16,105 nt of DNA from Bacteriovoracaceae bacterium UBA2428 (GTDB lineage Bacteria; Bdellovibrionota; UBA2428), in assembly GCA_002343545.1 (NCBI GenBank), contig DDRA01000021.1:791-16895 (forward strand), read 5' to 3'. The number at the start of each line of letters is the position of its first letter. The first letter of the stretch is position 1. Shown here piece after piece: positions 1-7,234 of this stretch. The position numbers and the translations under genes are program-made. The notes below the pieces were generated by a model. The model saw only the letters and a program-made list of their open reading frames with translations. It searched no databases and was not told the origin of the DNA.

Positions 1-158
1 TCCACGACAACGGCATCGGCCGCAACGCGGACGAACTCCTTCGCAAAGTGCAAGCGGCGCAATTCATCGCCTCGCACCCGAACGAAGTTTGCCCGGCCAA
101 GTGGCGTCCGGGCGAAGCGACGCTCAAGCCCGGCTTGAACCTCGTCGGCAAGATCTAG
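1..158 (+). CDS. ahpC: Alkyl hydroperoxide reductase AhpC, 3' end (partial)
   Basis: Only the last 51 codons are in the window, read in frame from position 3 to the TAG at 156-158. AhpC is the 2-Cys peroxiredoxin that reduces H2O2 and organic peroxides in the cytoplasm and is recycled by AhpF. The visible part contains the resolving-cysteine motif VCPAKW, followed by a tail (WRPGEATLKPGLNLVGKI) typical of bacterial AhpC. The downstream ahpF confirms the assignment. The gene is cut by the window edge, so its peroxidatic cysteine and promoter cannot be seen. Confidence 0.95.
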   Translation, partial: HDNGIGRNADELLRKVQAAQFIASHPNEVCPAKWRPGEATLKPGLNLVGKI

Positions 159-181
159 AGCGCTCAAAGCACTTCCGAATC

Positions 182-211
182 ACGCGCCGCGAGCGATCGC
201 GGCGCGTCTTT
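182..211 (+). terminator. Strong hairpin between ahpC and ahpF, attenuator or terminator-like
   Basis: A perfect 11-bp GC-rich inverted repeat (arms 182-192 and 197-207, first arm ACGCGCCGCGA) encloses a 4-base loop GCGA and is followed by TCTTT. It begins 23 bases after the ahpC stop codon. The stem is strong but the U-tract is short, so partial termination, or 3'-end protection of ahpC mRNA, is more likely than full termination. It would give more AhpC than AhpF, as the stoichiometry of the system needs. Confidence 0.65.
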
Positions 212-290
212 AGGCCCCCGCCCCACTCGACCGGAACGATAGACCTGCGCGCGGGGCCCCCTGGCTTCCGCTCGCCCGAAGGAGGACGCC

Positions 291-1847
291 ATGCTCGACA
301 CCGCCATTTTGGAACAACTCAAAGTCGTCTTCGCCCCGCTCGCGAACGATATCGTACTCCGCTACGACGAGTCGACGCACGCCGACCAAGGTCAGCTCGG
401 CGACATGCTCGAGTCGGTGGCCTCGGCGAGCCCACGGCTTTCCGCGCAGAGCTCGGGCCGAAACTCGCCCACCCCGCAATTTCGCTTCGTCCACGCCGGA
501 CGGGACACCGGAATCTCCTTCCGCGGCATCCCCGGCGGACACGAATTCACGACCCTTATCCTGGCCATCCTGAACTCGGACGGCCAAGGCAAACTCCCAG
601 ACGCCGCCATCGCCGATCGCGTACGGCGCCTCAAAGGCCCCCTCCGCCTTTCGACCTACCTTTCGCTCAGTTGCGAGACCTGCCCCGACGTCGTGCAGGC
701 CCTCAACCAGATGGCGCTCCTGCACCCCGACTTCCACCACGCCATGATCGACGGTGGCTACGCCCAGGACGAGATCGATGCGCTCGGCATCCAGGGCGTC
801 CCGAGCCTCATCGTCGACGGCAAGCTTTTGCATTCCGGCCGCATCAACTTCCTCGACCTGCTCACGAAACTCGAAGCGCACTTCGGCGCCTCCGACGCCG
901 CGACCGCCTCGAGCGCGCCCCGGGAGCTCGGCCACTTCGACGTGGTCGTCGTGGGCGGCGGTCCGGCCGGGGCTTCGGCCGCGATCTACAGCGTCCGCAA
1001 GGGTCTGAAAACCGCGCTCATCGCCGAGAAACTCGGCGGCCAGGTCCAAGAAACCAAGGGCATCGAGAACCTGATCTCGGTTCCCTATGTCGAGGGACCC
1101 CAGCTCGCCGGGCAACTCAGCCAACACTTGGGCCACTACCCCGTGCGCATGCTTGAGCATCGCCGCGTAAAACGCATCGAGAAGGGCGCGACGAAAACCC
1201 TTCACCTTGAAAGCGGCGAAAGTCTCACGGCCGAGACCGTCATCGTCGCGACGGGCGCGAAGTGGCGCGAACTGGGCGTGCCCGGCGAGAAGGAATACAT
1301 CGGCCGCGGCGTGGCGTTCTGCCCCCACTGCGACGGTCCCTACTACAAAGGCAAGAAGGTCGCCGTCGTGGGCGGCGGCAACTCGGGCGTCGAGGCCGCC
1401 ATCGACTTGGCCGGCATCGTGAGCGAAGTCGTCCTGCTCGAATTCGCCGATCAGCTCAAAGCCGACCACGTCCTCGTGGAAAAAATGAAGTCACTCCCGA
1501 ACGTCTCCTTCGTGACGAGCGCCAAGACCGAGCGCGTTTTGGGGGACGGCGCCAAGGTCGTCGCGCTCGAGTACCAGGATCGTAAAACGGAAAAGACCCA
1601 GCGCATCGACCTCGACGGGGTCTTCGTGCAGATCGGCCTGCTCCCCAATAGTCAGTTCCTCAAAGACACGGTCGAACTCACGAAATTCGGCGAGATCGTA
1701 GTGGACCCGAAAGGCCGCACCTCGGAACCCGGCATCTACGCCGCGGGCGACGTGACGACGCTCCCCTTCAAGCAGATCATCATCGCGATGGGCGAAGGCG
1801 CCAAAACGGCCCTCGCCGCGTTCGAGGATCGCATGCGCAAAGGCTGA
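291..1847 (+). CDS. ahpF: Alkyl hydroperoxide reductase subunit F (NADH:peroxiredoxin reductase)
   Basis: At 518 residues this is full length for AhpF. It is a cytoplasmic flavoenzyme that moves electrons from NADH through FAD and two disulfide centres to AhpC. In order: an N-terminal double-thioredoxin-fold domain with the redox pair CETC (about residues 128-131), an FAD-binding GGGPAG (about 222-227), the thioredoxin-reductase-like centre CPHC (about 344-347) followed by DGPYYKGKK, a nucleotide-binding GGGNSG just after it (about 361-366), and a C-terminal AGDVT FAD motif. The ATG has an AAGGAGG ribosome site 5-6 bases upstream, which fixes the start. It follows ahpC with a hairpin between them and is probably co-transcribed through it. 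No odd features. Confidence 0.97.
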   Translation: MLDTAILEQLKVVFAPLANDIVLRYDESTHADQGQLGDMLESVASASPRLSAQSSGRNSPTPQFRFVHAGRDTGISFRGIPGGHEFTTLILAILNSDGQGKLPDAAIADRVRRLKGPLRLSTYLSLSCETCPDVVQALNQMALLHPDFHHAMIDGGYAQDEIDALGIQGVPSLIVDGKLLHSGRINFLDLLTKLEAHFGASDAATASSAPRELGHFDVVVVGGGPAGASAAIYSVRKGLKTALIAEKLGGQVQETKGIENLISVPYVEGPQLAGQLSQHLGHYPVRMLEHRRVKRIEKGATKTLHLESGESLTAETVIVATGAKWRELGVPGEKEYIGRGVAFCPHCDGPYYKGKKVAVVGGGNSGVEAAIDLAGIVSEVVLLEFADQLKADHVLVEKMKSLPNVSFVTSAKTERVLGDGAKVVALEYQDRKTEKTQRIDLDGVFVQIGLLPNSQFLKDTVELTKFGEIVVDPKGRTSEPGIYAAGDVTTLPFKQIIIAMGEGAKTALAAFEDRMRKG

Positions 1848-1890
1848 TCCGATTTCGCCTCCCGGAATCGTGGAAAAGCTTCCATACTTT

Positions 1891-1913
1891 CCGCGCGGGT
1901 CGACCCCGTGCGG
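1891..1913 (+). terminator. GC-rich hairpin after ahpF
   Basis: Positions 1891-1899 can pair with 1905-1913 (9 bp including one G-U), with loop 1900-1904. A smaller inverted repeat, TGGAA/TTCCA, lies just before it at 1871-1884. No U-tract follows, so termination of the ahpCF transcript here is a guess. The hairpin also overlaps the proposed -35 of the next gene. Confidence 0.3.
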
Positions 1914-1928
1914 AGCGCCCTTTAGAAT
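1900..1928 (+). promoter_or_regulatory. Putative sigma70-type promoter of the RND gene
   Basis: TCGACC (1900-1905) and TAGAAT (1923-1928) each match 4-5 of 6 consensus bases and are separated by 17 bases. Transcription would start near 1935, only about three bases before the ATG at 1938. No ribosome site is visible upstream of that ATG, which fits a leaderless or near-leaderless message. Confidence 0.4.
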
Positions 1929-1937
1929 ATCCTACCG

Positions 1938-4900
1938 ATGAACCTCATTGATTTGTCCATCCGTCGACCCGTCTTCGCTTGGGTCCTCATGTTCACGTTC
2001 ATCAGCTTCGGGGCGATCTGCCTGAACCGGCTCGGCATCTCGCAGATGCCCGACGTCGACTTCCCGATCCTGAACATCTCGGTCAACTACGAAGGCGCCT
2101 CGCCCGAGGTCGTCGAGTCCGACATCATCGACCCCATCGAGCGCAACCTGCTCAACATCGAAGGCATCAAGGAAATGCGTTCGAGCGCGCGCCAGGGCTC
2201 GGGCTCCGTGCGTCTCGAGTTCGACATCCAACGCAACGTCGACGTGGCGCTGCAAGAAGTCCAATCGAACCTGAGCCAAGTCCGACTGCCCGAGGGCATC
2301 GACCCGCCCATCATCCGCAAACAGAACCCCGAAGAAGACCCCATCCTCCAGCTCTCGGTCTTCGGCGAGGCGCCCTTGCGCGAGATGCTCGTGTGGGCCG
2401 ACGGCTTCCTGCTCGACCAACTCCGCTTCCTGCCGGGCGTCGGCGAGGTGAGCGTCACGGGCTTCAGCGAGCGCAACCTGCGCGTCTGGTTCGACGTGAA
2501 GAAACTCAACGAGCTCGACCTCACGGTGAGCGACGTCATGAACGCGGTCCGGACCCAGCATCTCGAGAGCGCGGCCGGCCAGTTCACGGAAGGACGGCGC
2601 GAGCTGCGCGTCCGCTGGCTCGGCGAGGCGACCGAGGTCATGGATCTCGCGAAGATCCGCATCCTCAAGCGCGGCGGCCAGGACATCCACGACCGCGCCA
2701 TCTACGTGAGCGACGTCGCGCGCGTCGAGGACGGCCTCTCCGACATCCGCCGTCTCGCGCGGGTCGACGGCAAGGAAGCCATCTCGATCGGCGTGCGCAA
2801 GCAACGCGGCACGAACGAGGTCGACGTCGCCAAGTCCGTGCGCGCGAAACTCGAAGAGATCAAGGATCGCTTTCCGCCGGGCTACAACTACCGCGTCAAC
2901 GTGGACTTCACCCGCTCGACCGAAGCGACGGTGAACCTGACCCTCGAGAAGCTGGGCGCCGCCGCCATCATCACGATCATCATCTGCTTCCTCTTCCTGG
3001 GCAGCGTCTCGGCCGCGCTAAACATCCTCTTCTCGATTCCCGTCTCGATCGTGGGCACTTTCGTGATCCTCTATTTCTCGGGGTTCACGCTCAACCTCTT
3101 CACTTTGCTCGCGCTCACCCTCGCGATCTCGATCGTCGTGGACGACGCGATCATGCTCCTCGAGAACATCGTGCGCCACTACCGCATGGGCAAGCGGAGC
3201 GACCGCGCGTCCTCGGACGGCTCGAAGGAAGTCCTGCCGGCCGCCATCGCCGCCACCCTCGCCGTCATCGCCGTCTTCCTGCCGGTCGTCTTCATGGAAG
3301 GCGTCATCGGCAAGTTCTTCTTCCAGTTCGGCGTCACGATGAGCGCCGCCGTCCTCATCTCGCTCGTCGAGGCCATGACGATCACGCCGATGCGCGCGGC
3401 CGCCTTCCTGTCGAGCGAACCCAAGCCGAGCCGCCTCGAGCACAAGCTCGACGAGATCTTCGAGCGCTTCGCCGACGCCTACCGCCGCGTGCTCGTGGTA
3501 ACGCTCAAGTGGCGCTGGCCCGTACTCATCCTCTCGGGCGCTTTCTTTGCGGGATCGCTCGTGCTCGTGCGCGCCGTCAAGCAGGAGTTCGTGCCGGCCC
3601 AGGACCAGGACATCATCATCCTGAGCGCGCAAACCCCGCCGGGGTCCTCGCTCGAGTACACCGAGACGGTCTCGCGCGACCTCGAGGCCATCGTCAAGAC
3701 GAACGCGAACGTCGAGGGTTTCCTCGTCGCGATCGGCGGCGGTGGTCCCGGTGGCGGCGGCGTAAACTCGATCTTCCTGCCGATCGCGCTCAAACCCCGC
3801 AAAGATCGCAAGGTCACGCACCTCCAGGTCATGGACGAGCTGCGGCCCGCCTTCCGCCAACTCAAAGGCACGCGCGTGAACATGCGCGACATCTCGGCGC
3901 GAAATCTCGCCTCGGGCCGGCAGAACCCCGTCGCGATCAACCTGCGCGGCCCCGACCTGAAAGTCCTGGATGAAAAGAGCCAGGTGCTCATGGAACGACT
4001 CGAGAAGGAAGGCCTCGCGGTCGACCTCGACACGGATTACCGCGTCGGCATCCCCGAGCTCATCGTCGAACCCAAACGCGACGCCCTCGCCGCCCGCGGG
4101 GTCAGCGTGGAATCCGTGGGCCAAGTCCTCGCGGCCGCCGTTGGGGGCATCCGTCAGGGCCGCTACACTTCGGACGGCCGCCGCTACGATATCCGCTTCA
4201 AGGTCCCCGATTCCGACATGCGCTCGCCCGCCGCGATCCAGCGCCTCTTCGTGCGCAACGCCACGGGCAACCTCATCCCGCTCTCGGACGTCGTGAAGAT
4301 CACGGAAAAACCCGCCTCGCAGTCCATCACCCGGGTCAACCGCCAGCGGGCGATCTCGGTCTTCGGCAACCTCGCGGCCGACCAGTCGCAGTCCGCCGTG
4401 CTCGCGCGCGCCGAAGCCATCTCGAAGGAAATCCTGCCGACGGGTTACTCCTTCGCGCTCGAGGGCGCTTCGGCCGGCTTCGCGGAATCCTTCCGCAGTC
4501 TCGTGGGCGCGCTGCTCATCGGGATCCTCGTGGCCTACCTCATCCTGGCCGTGCAGTTCGATTCCTTCATCCACCCCGTTTCGGTCCTCGTGGCGCTGCC
4601 GTTCAGCGTGACGGGCGCGCTCATCGCGCTCTGGATCTTCGGCGCCTCCCTCAATCTCTTCAGCTTCATCGGGCTCATCGTCTTAATGGGGATCGCGAAG
4701 AAGAACTCGATTCTGCTCGTGGAGTTCACGAACCACGTGCGCGAGCAGGCGAAAGACAAGCCCGTTTGGGACGCCTTACTCGAAGCCTGCCCCGTGCGCC
4801 TTCGCCCCATCCTCATGACTTCGGTCGCGACCGTCGCGGCCGCGCTCCCCCTCGTCACGGGCGGCGGCATCGGCGCGGAGACGCGTTTGCCCATGGGACT

Positions 4901-5012
4901 TTCGATCGTCGGCGGCACGATCGTCTCGACGATCCTGACGCTCTTCGTGGTGCCGGCGCTCTACCTCGTGCTGTCGAAGCTCGAGCGCCCGCGCCGCCAC
5001 GCGGAGCTTTAA
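1938..5012 (+). CDS. RND-family (HAE1/AcrB-like) efflux permease
   Basis: This 1024-residue protein has the size and layout of proton-driven inner-membrane RND exporters. It has an N-terminal cytoplasmic and TM1 start (IRRPVFAWVL), a large periplasmic loop, a TM2-TM6 block, a second periplasmic loop and a C-terminal TM block. The proton-relay residues are present: the Asp pair D402-D403 in TM4 (VVDDAIMLLEN) and K922 in TM10 (IAKKNSILLVEF), corresponding to AcrB D407/D408/K940. A Gly-rich stretch lies in the second periplasmic loop near 3735-3760. RND pumps normally work with a periplasmic adaptor (MFP) and a TolC-like channel, but neither is next to it; ahpF is upstream and a blaI-like gene downstream. 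The substrate cannot be told from sequence. The start has no ribosome site, and the N-terminus aligns with the family. Confidence 0.93.
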   Translation: MNLIDLSIRRPVFAWVLMFTFISFGAICLNRLGISQMPDVDFPILNISVNYEGASPEVVESDIIDPIERNLLNIEGIKEMRSSARQGSGSVRLEFDIQRNVDVALQEVQSNLSQVRLPEGIDPPIIRKQNPEEDPILQLSVFGEAPLREMLVWADGFLLDQLRFLPGVGEVSVTGFSERNLRVWFDVKKLNELDLTVSDVMNAVRTQHLESAAGQFTEGRRELRVRWLGEATEVMDLAKIRILKRGGQDIHDRAIYVSDVARVEDGLSDIRRLARVDGKEAISIGVRKQRGTNEVDVAKSVRAKLEEIKDRFPPGYNYRVNVDFTRSTEATVNLTLEKLGAAAIITIIICFLFLGSVSAALNILFSIPVSIVGTFVILYFSGFTLNLFTLLALTLAISIVVDDAIMLLENIVRHYRMGKRSDRASSDGSKEVLPAAIAATLAVIAVFLPVVFMEGVIGKFFFQFGVTMSAAVLISLVEAMTITPMRAAAFLSSEPKPSRLEHKLDEIFERFADAYRRVLVVTLKWRWPVLILSGAFFAGSLVLVRAVKQEFVPAQDQDIIILSAQTPPGSSLEYTETVSRDLEAIVKTNANVEGFLVAIGGGGPGGGGVNSIFLPIALKPRKDRKVTHLQVMDELRPAFRQLKGTRVNMRDISARNLASGRQNPVAINLRGPDLKVLDEKSQVLMERLEKEGLAVDLDTDYRVGIPELIVEPKRDALAARGVSVESVGQVLAAAVGGIRQGRYTSDGRRYDIRFKVPDSDMRSPAAIQRLFVRNATGNLIPLSDVVKITEKPASQSITRVNRQRAISVFGNLAADQSQSAVLARAEAISKEILPTGYSFALEGASAGFAESFRSLVGALLIGILVAYLILAVQFDSFIHPVSVLVALPFSVTGALIALWIFGASLNLFSFIGLIVLMGIAKKNSILLVEFTNHVREQAKDKPVWDALLEACPVRLRPILMTSVATVAAALPLVTGGGIGAETRLPMGLSIVGGTIVSTILTLFVVPALYLVLSKLERPRRHAEL

Positions 5013-5054
5013 GTCCTGTTTTTTTAAGCGTTTAACTCGAAGCGCAATCAAATT

Positions 5055-5068
5055 ACTAAGACCTTAGT
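5055..5068. promoter_or_regulatory. BlaI-type operator 1
   Basis: ACTAAGACCTTAGT is a perfect palindrome of two 6-base arms around AC. With the flanking T at 5054 it reads TACTA-N6-TAGT, resembling the TACTA/TAGTA outer arms known for BlaI/MecI operators. It overlaps one candidate -10 element and lies immediately upstream of the other promoter's -35. Confidence 0.75.
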
Positions 5069-5075
5069 TGATATC

Positions 5076-5091
5076 TACTACGACCTTAGTA
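5076..5091. promoter_or_regulatory. BlaI-type operator 2
   Basis: TACTACGACCTTAGTA has TACTA/TAGTA arms and shares 13 of 14 core bases with the first operator. The two centres are 22 bp apart, two helical turns, so two repressor dimers would bind the same face of the DNA. It ends 11 bases before the repressor start codon. Confidence 0.75.
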
Positions 5092-5102
5092 ACAATGAAC
5101 CC

Positions 5103-5483
5103 ATGCACGATGAGAAGCTCCTGACCGACACCGAACTCGAAATGATGCGGGTCCTCTGGGCCAAGGGGGAAGGAAACGTGAACGAGGTGCTCGCCGAGCT
5201 GCGCGCCGAACGCGACCTCGCCTACACCTCGGTCAGCACGATCCTGCGCATCCTCGAATCGAAAGGTTTTCTGCGAAGCCGTAAGGACGGTCGTGCGCAC
5301 GTCTACCGCCCCACCCTCGCGAAGTCGGACTACGAAGCGCGCACGCTTCGTCACGTCGTGCACCACGTCTTCGACGGCGAAAGCGTGAGTCTCGTCCGGC
5401 AACTCTTGGGCTCGGGCCAGGTTCGCGCCGAAGAACTCGCCGAGCTGCGTAAGCTCTTGGACGAAAGCGAATCCTCGTCGTGA
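5103..5483 (+). CDS. blaI: BlaI/MecI-family transcriptional repressor
   Basis: At 126 residues this is the normal size of BlaI/MecI/CopY repressors. It has an N-terminal winged helix (LTDTELEMMRVLWAKGEG, then a recognition helix in TSVSTILRILESKGFL and a wing SRKDGRAHVYRP) and a C-terminal dimerisation part (HHVFDGESVSLVRQLL), the region cut by the cognate protease in staphylococcal BlaI. It binds palindromes in its own promoter, and two such sites lie just upstream. Its stop overlaps the start of the M56 protease gene by four bases (GTGA), the usual blaI-blaR arrangement. No beta-lactamase is adjacent. It therefore probably controls its own operon and unknown distant genes. Confidence 0.92.
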   Translation: MHDEKLLTDTELEMMRVLWAKGEGNVNEVLAELRAERDLAYTSVSTILRILESKGFLRSRKDGRAHVYRPTLAKSDYEARTLRHVVHHVFDGESVSLVRQLLGSGQVRAEELAELRKLLDESESSS

Positions 5484-7060
5484 CGGACGCCTTGCTCCTC
5501 TACGCGCGAGTCGGGATGGCCCTGTTCGTCGCGGGTGCGGCCGGGGTCGCCCTGGAACGCCTTTTCGCGCGCGACGCGATCGCGCGACCGCACGCGCGAC
5601 TGAAGTTGCACGCTTGGCTGTTCATCGGGACGATCGCGGCCCCCTTCCTTCGTCTTGAGACGCCCGAGAACTTTCGCTTCGAGGCGCCCCTGAAAGTCTG
5701 GGCCGCCGCCGGTCCCCACGCCGAAGCCTGGCACGCGGATCGCGTCCCCACCCTCGGCGCTCCCCTCGTGGCGGAGGGAAGCTGGCCCGTCGCGTGGCCC
5801 GCCCTCCTGCTCGGCTCCCTGCTCGCGATTTCCTTCACGCTTTGGGCCCGCAAGATTCGATCGCTCCGGCGGCTCGCGCGCGACGCGTATCGACTCCGAC
5901 GCGTCGGTCGCGTCGAGATTCTCGTCTCGGATCGCGTCGACGGCCCCCTTTCTTTTCGACTCCCGGGCCGCGCCATCGTCGTCCTGCCCGACTGGATCCT
6001 CGAGCGCGCGGAGCAACGGCGCATCGCCGTGCTCCACGAGCTCCAACATCACCGCGCCGGCGACACGCTCGTCGCGCACGGCCTCGCCCTTCTTCGGGCC
6101 TTCTACTTTTGGAATCCCTTTCTCCCGTCGTGGGAACGGGGAATCCAAGAGCTGCAGGAATACGCGTGCGACGGGGCCCTGATCGGCCGACGGAAAGTCT
6201 CGCCGCGCGCCTACGGCCGCTGCCTCTTGGCGGTGGCGCAACGTCCCTTCGAGCGCCCCCGGAGCCTGGTCGGTACCCCCGGCTTCGCGTGGCGTCTCTC
6301 GAAGGGACACCTCAAAAGGAGAATTGAGATCATGATTTCCGTGAAAGATTTGAAACCCGGTATCGGCCGCCGTACGCTCCTCGGATTCTTTGCCTTCGCG
6401 ATCGGGGGCTTCGGAGTCGCCGCGTGGGCGTCGCAAAACGTCATCAAGGACGCGCGGCTGAGCCTCGCGGACGCGCGCAAGCTCGCCGAAGGAGGCACCC
6501 GCGAAGGCGGCGTGCCGCTCTTCGTGAACGAGGCCGTGCTCGAGCAGCTCAACCGTTACGTGGCCACGCCCGCGGGCCGCGATTTCGTGCGCGAATCGAT
6601 CGCGCGACTCGAAACGATGCGGCCGACGCTCGAAGGAAAGGCCCGCCAGCATTCCGCGCCCGTGGAACTGCTCGCCATCCCGCTGGTGGAATCCGGTTAC
6701 CAGAATCTGCCCGCCGCGAGGAACCCCCAAGGTTCCGCCGGCGTTTGGCAGTTCATCCGGTCGACGGCGCGTCGCTACGGGATGAAGGTCGAAGGGAAAG
6801 TCGACGAGCGTCTCGACCTCGAGAAAGCCACGGACGCCGCCCTTCGATACGTGCTCGGCTCCAATCTCACCTTCCAAGATTGGTGGCTCGCGATCCTGAG
6901 TTACAACGCGGGCGCGCAAAATGTGCAACGACGCATCGAAGCCGCGGGAACCCGCGATGCCTTCGCGCTCGTCGCCTCGAAGGGCCTTGGCGATCCGAAT
7001 TACTTGCCTAAGGTGATGGCCGCCATGCTCATCCTGCGGCACCCGCAGCTCGTTCGCTAG
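5480..7060 (+). CDS. BlaR1-like M56 membrane metalloprotease fused to a lytic transglycosylase (SLT) domain
   Basis: 526 residues, GTG start overlapping the blaI stop (GTGA). The N-terminal half is an M56 antirepressor protease. It has membrane segments at about residues 4-26, 46-60 and 105-125, the zinc motif H186-E-L-Q-H190 (VLHELQHHRAGD) and the downstream ligand region E227-Y-A-C-D. A fourth membrane segment (about 298-317, GFFAFAIGGFGVAAW) leads to the C-terminal part. This is an SLT/MltD-like transglycosylase fold: catalytic Glu about residue 404 in PLVESGYQ, then SAGVWQFI, ERLDLEKATDAALRY and AILSYNAGAQNV. By BlaR1 topology, the protease would face the cytoplasm, to cut BlaI, and the SLT domain would face the periplasm, on peptidoglycan. 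BlaR1 and MecR1 carry a penicillin-binding domain there instead. Probably a cell-wall sensor-transducer; enzymatic activity is possible because the Glu is intact. Domain calls are by eye. Confidence 0.9.
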   Translation: MTDALLLYARVGMALFVAGAAGVALERLFARDAIARPHARLKLHAWLFIGTIAAPFLRLETPENFRFEAPLKVWAAAGPHAEAWHADRVPTLGAPLVAEGSWPVAWPALLLGSLLAISFTLWARKIRSLRRLARDAYRLRRVGRVEILVSDRVDGPLSFRLPGRAIVVLPDWILERAEQRRIAVLHELQHHRAGDTLVAHGLALLRAFYFWNPFLPSWERGIQELQEYACDGALIGRRKVSPRAYGRCLLAVAQRPFERPRSLVGTPGFAWRLSKGHLKRRIEIMISVKDLKPGIGRRTLLGFFAFAIGGFGVAAWASQNVIKDARLSLADARKLAEGGTREGGVPLFVNEAVLEQLNRYVATPAGRDFVRESIARLETMRPTLEGKARQHSAPVELLAIPLVESGYQNLPAARNPQGSAGVWQFIRSTARRYGMKVEGKVDERLDLEKATDAALRYVLGSNLTFQDWWLAILSYNAGAQNVQRRIEAAGTRDAFALVASKGLGDPNYLPKVMAAMLILRHPQLVR

Positions 7061-7070
7061 ACGTCCATCG

Positions 7071-7101
7071 ACCGGCCTCGGAGCCCAGCCCCGGGGCCGG
7101 T
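7071..7101 (+). terminator. Hairpin after the M56-SLT gene
   Basis: Arms 7071-7081 (ACCGGCCTCGG) and 7091-7101 form an 11-bp stem with one U-G pair in RNA and a 9-base loop. It lies 10 bases past the stop codon of the M56-SLT gene. No U-tract follows. It is a plausible transcript end or mRNA-stabilising structure. The rest of 7102-7199 shows nothing recognisable. Confidence 0.4.
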
Positions 7102-7199
7102 CCCCTTCGAAGACTTCTCGGTTCTTTCAGGATCTCCCGATTCCACAACTCTTCCGGCCCCCATCTATTCGACTGGTCCGGCAAAAGATCGCTCCCTTC

Positions 7200-7228
7200 T
7201 TGACGGAAATAACATCGCTTATTAAACC
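7200..7228 (+). promoter_or_regulatory. Weak putative promoter before the RAYT-like gene
   Basis: TTGACG (7200-7205) matches 5 of 6 bases of the -35 consensus. A TATTAAACC stretch (7220-7228) could supply a -10, but the best hexamer and the 17-base spacing do not coincide. Transcription would start close to the GTG at 7235, which has no ribosome site. Confidence 0.25.
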
Positions 7229-7234
7229 GAACAC

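Larger units (their letters stand above)
5019..5102 (+). promoter_or_regulatory. blaI-like promoter region
   Basis: This is an AT-rich island in GC-rich surroundings. It opens with a T7 run (5019-5025) that has no convincing adjacent stem. Two promoter readings are possible. One is TTTAAC (5031-5036) with TACTAA (5054-5059), 17-base spacing, starting near 5067. The other is TTGATA (5068-5073) with AACAAT (5091-5096), 17-base spacing, starting at about 5103, the first base of the ATG. In both, the operators overlap core promoter elements. No ribosome site precedes the ATG. Confidence 0.45.

Noticed and set aside
210..1469. Long minus-strand open frame opposite ahpF
   Set aside because: Antisense shadow of a well-supported gene in GC-rich DNA; no recognisable motifs.
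1979..3973. 664-codon plus-strand frame overlapping the RND gene
   Set aside because: Arg/Pro/His-rich out-of-frame translation of the RND gene.
3018..4574. 518-codon minus-strand open frame opposite the RND gene
   Set aside because: Composition is an Asp/Glu/Arg/His-rich mirror of RND codons, with no domain. It is a codon-bias artefact.
4989..5025. CCGCG/CGCGG stem followed by T7 as terminator of the RND gene
   Set aside because: The stem is inside the coding end and 14 bases separate it from the T-run, so it does not form a canonical terminator.
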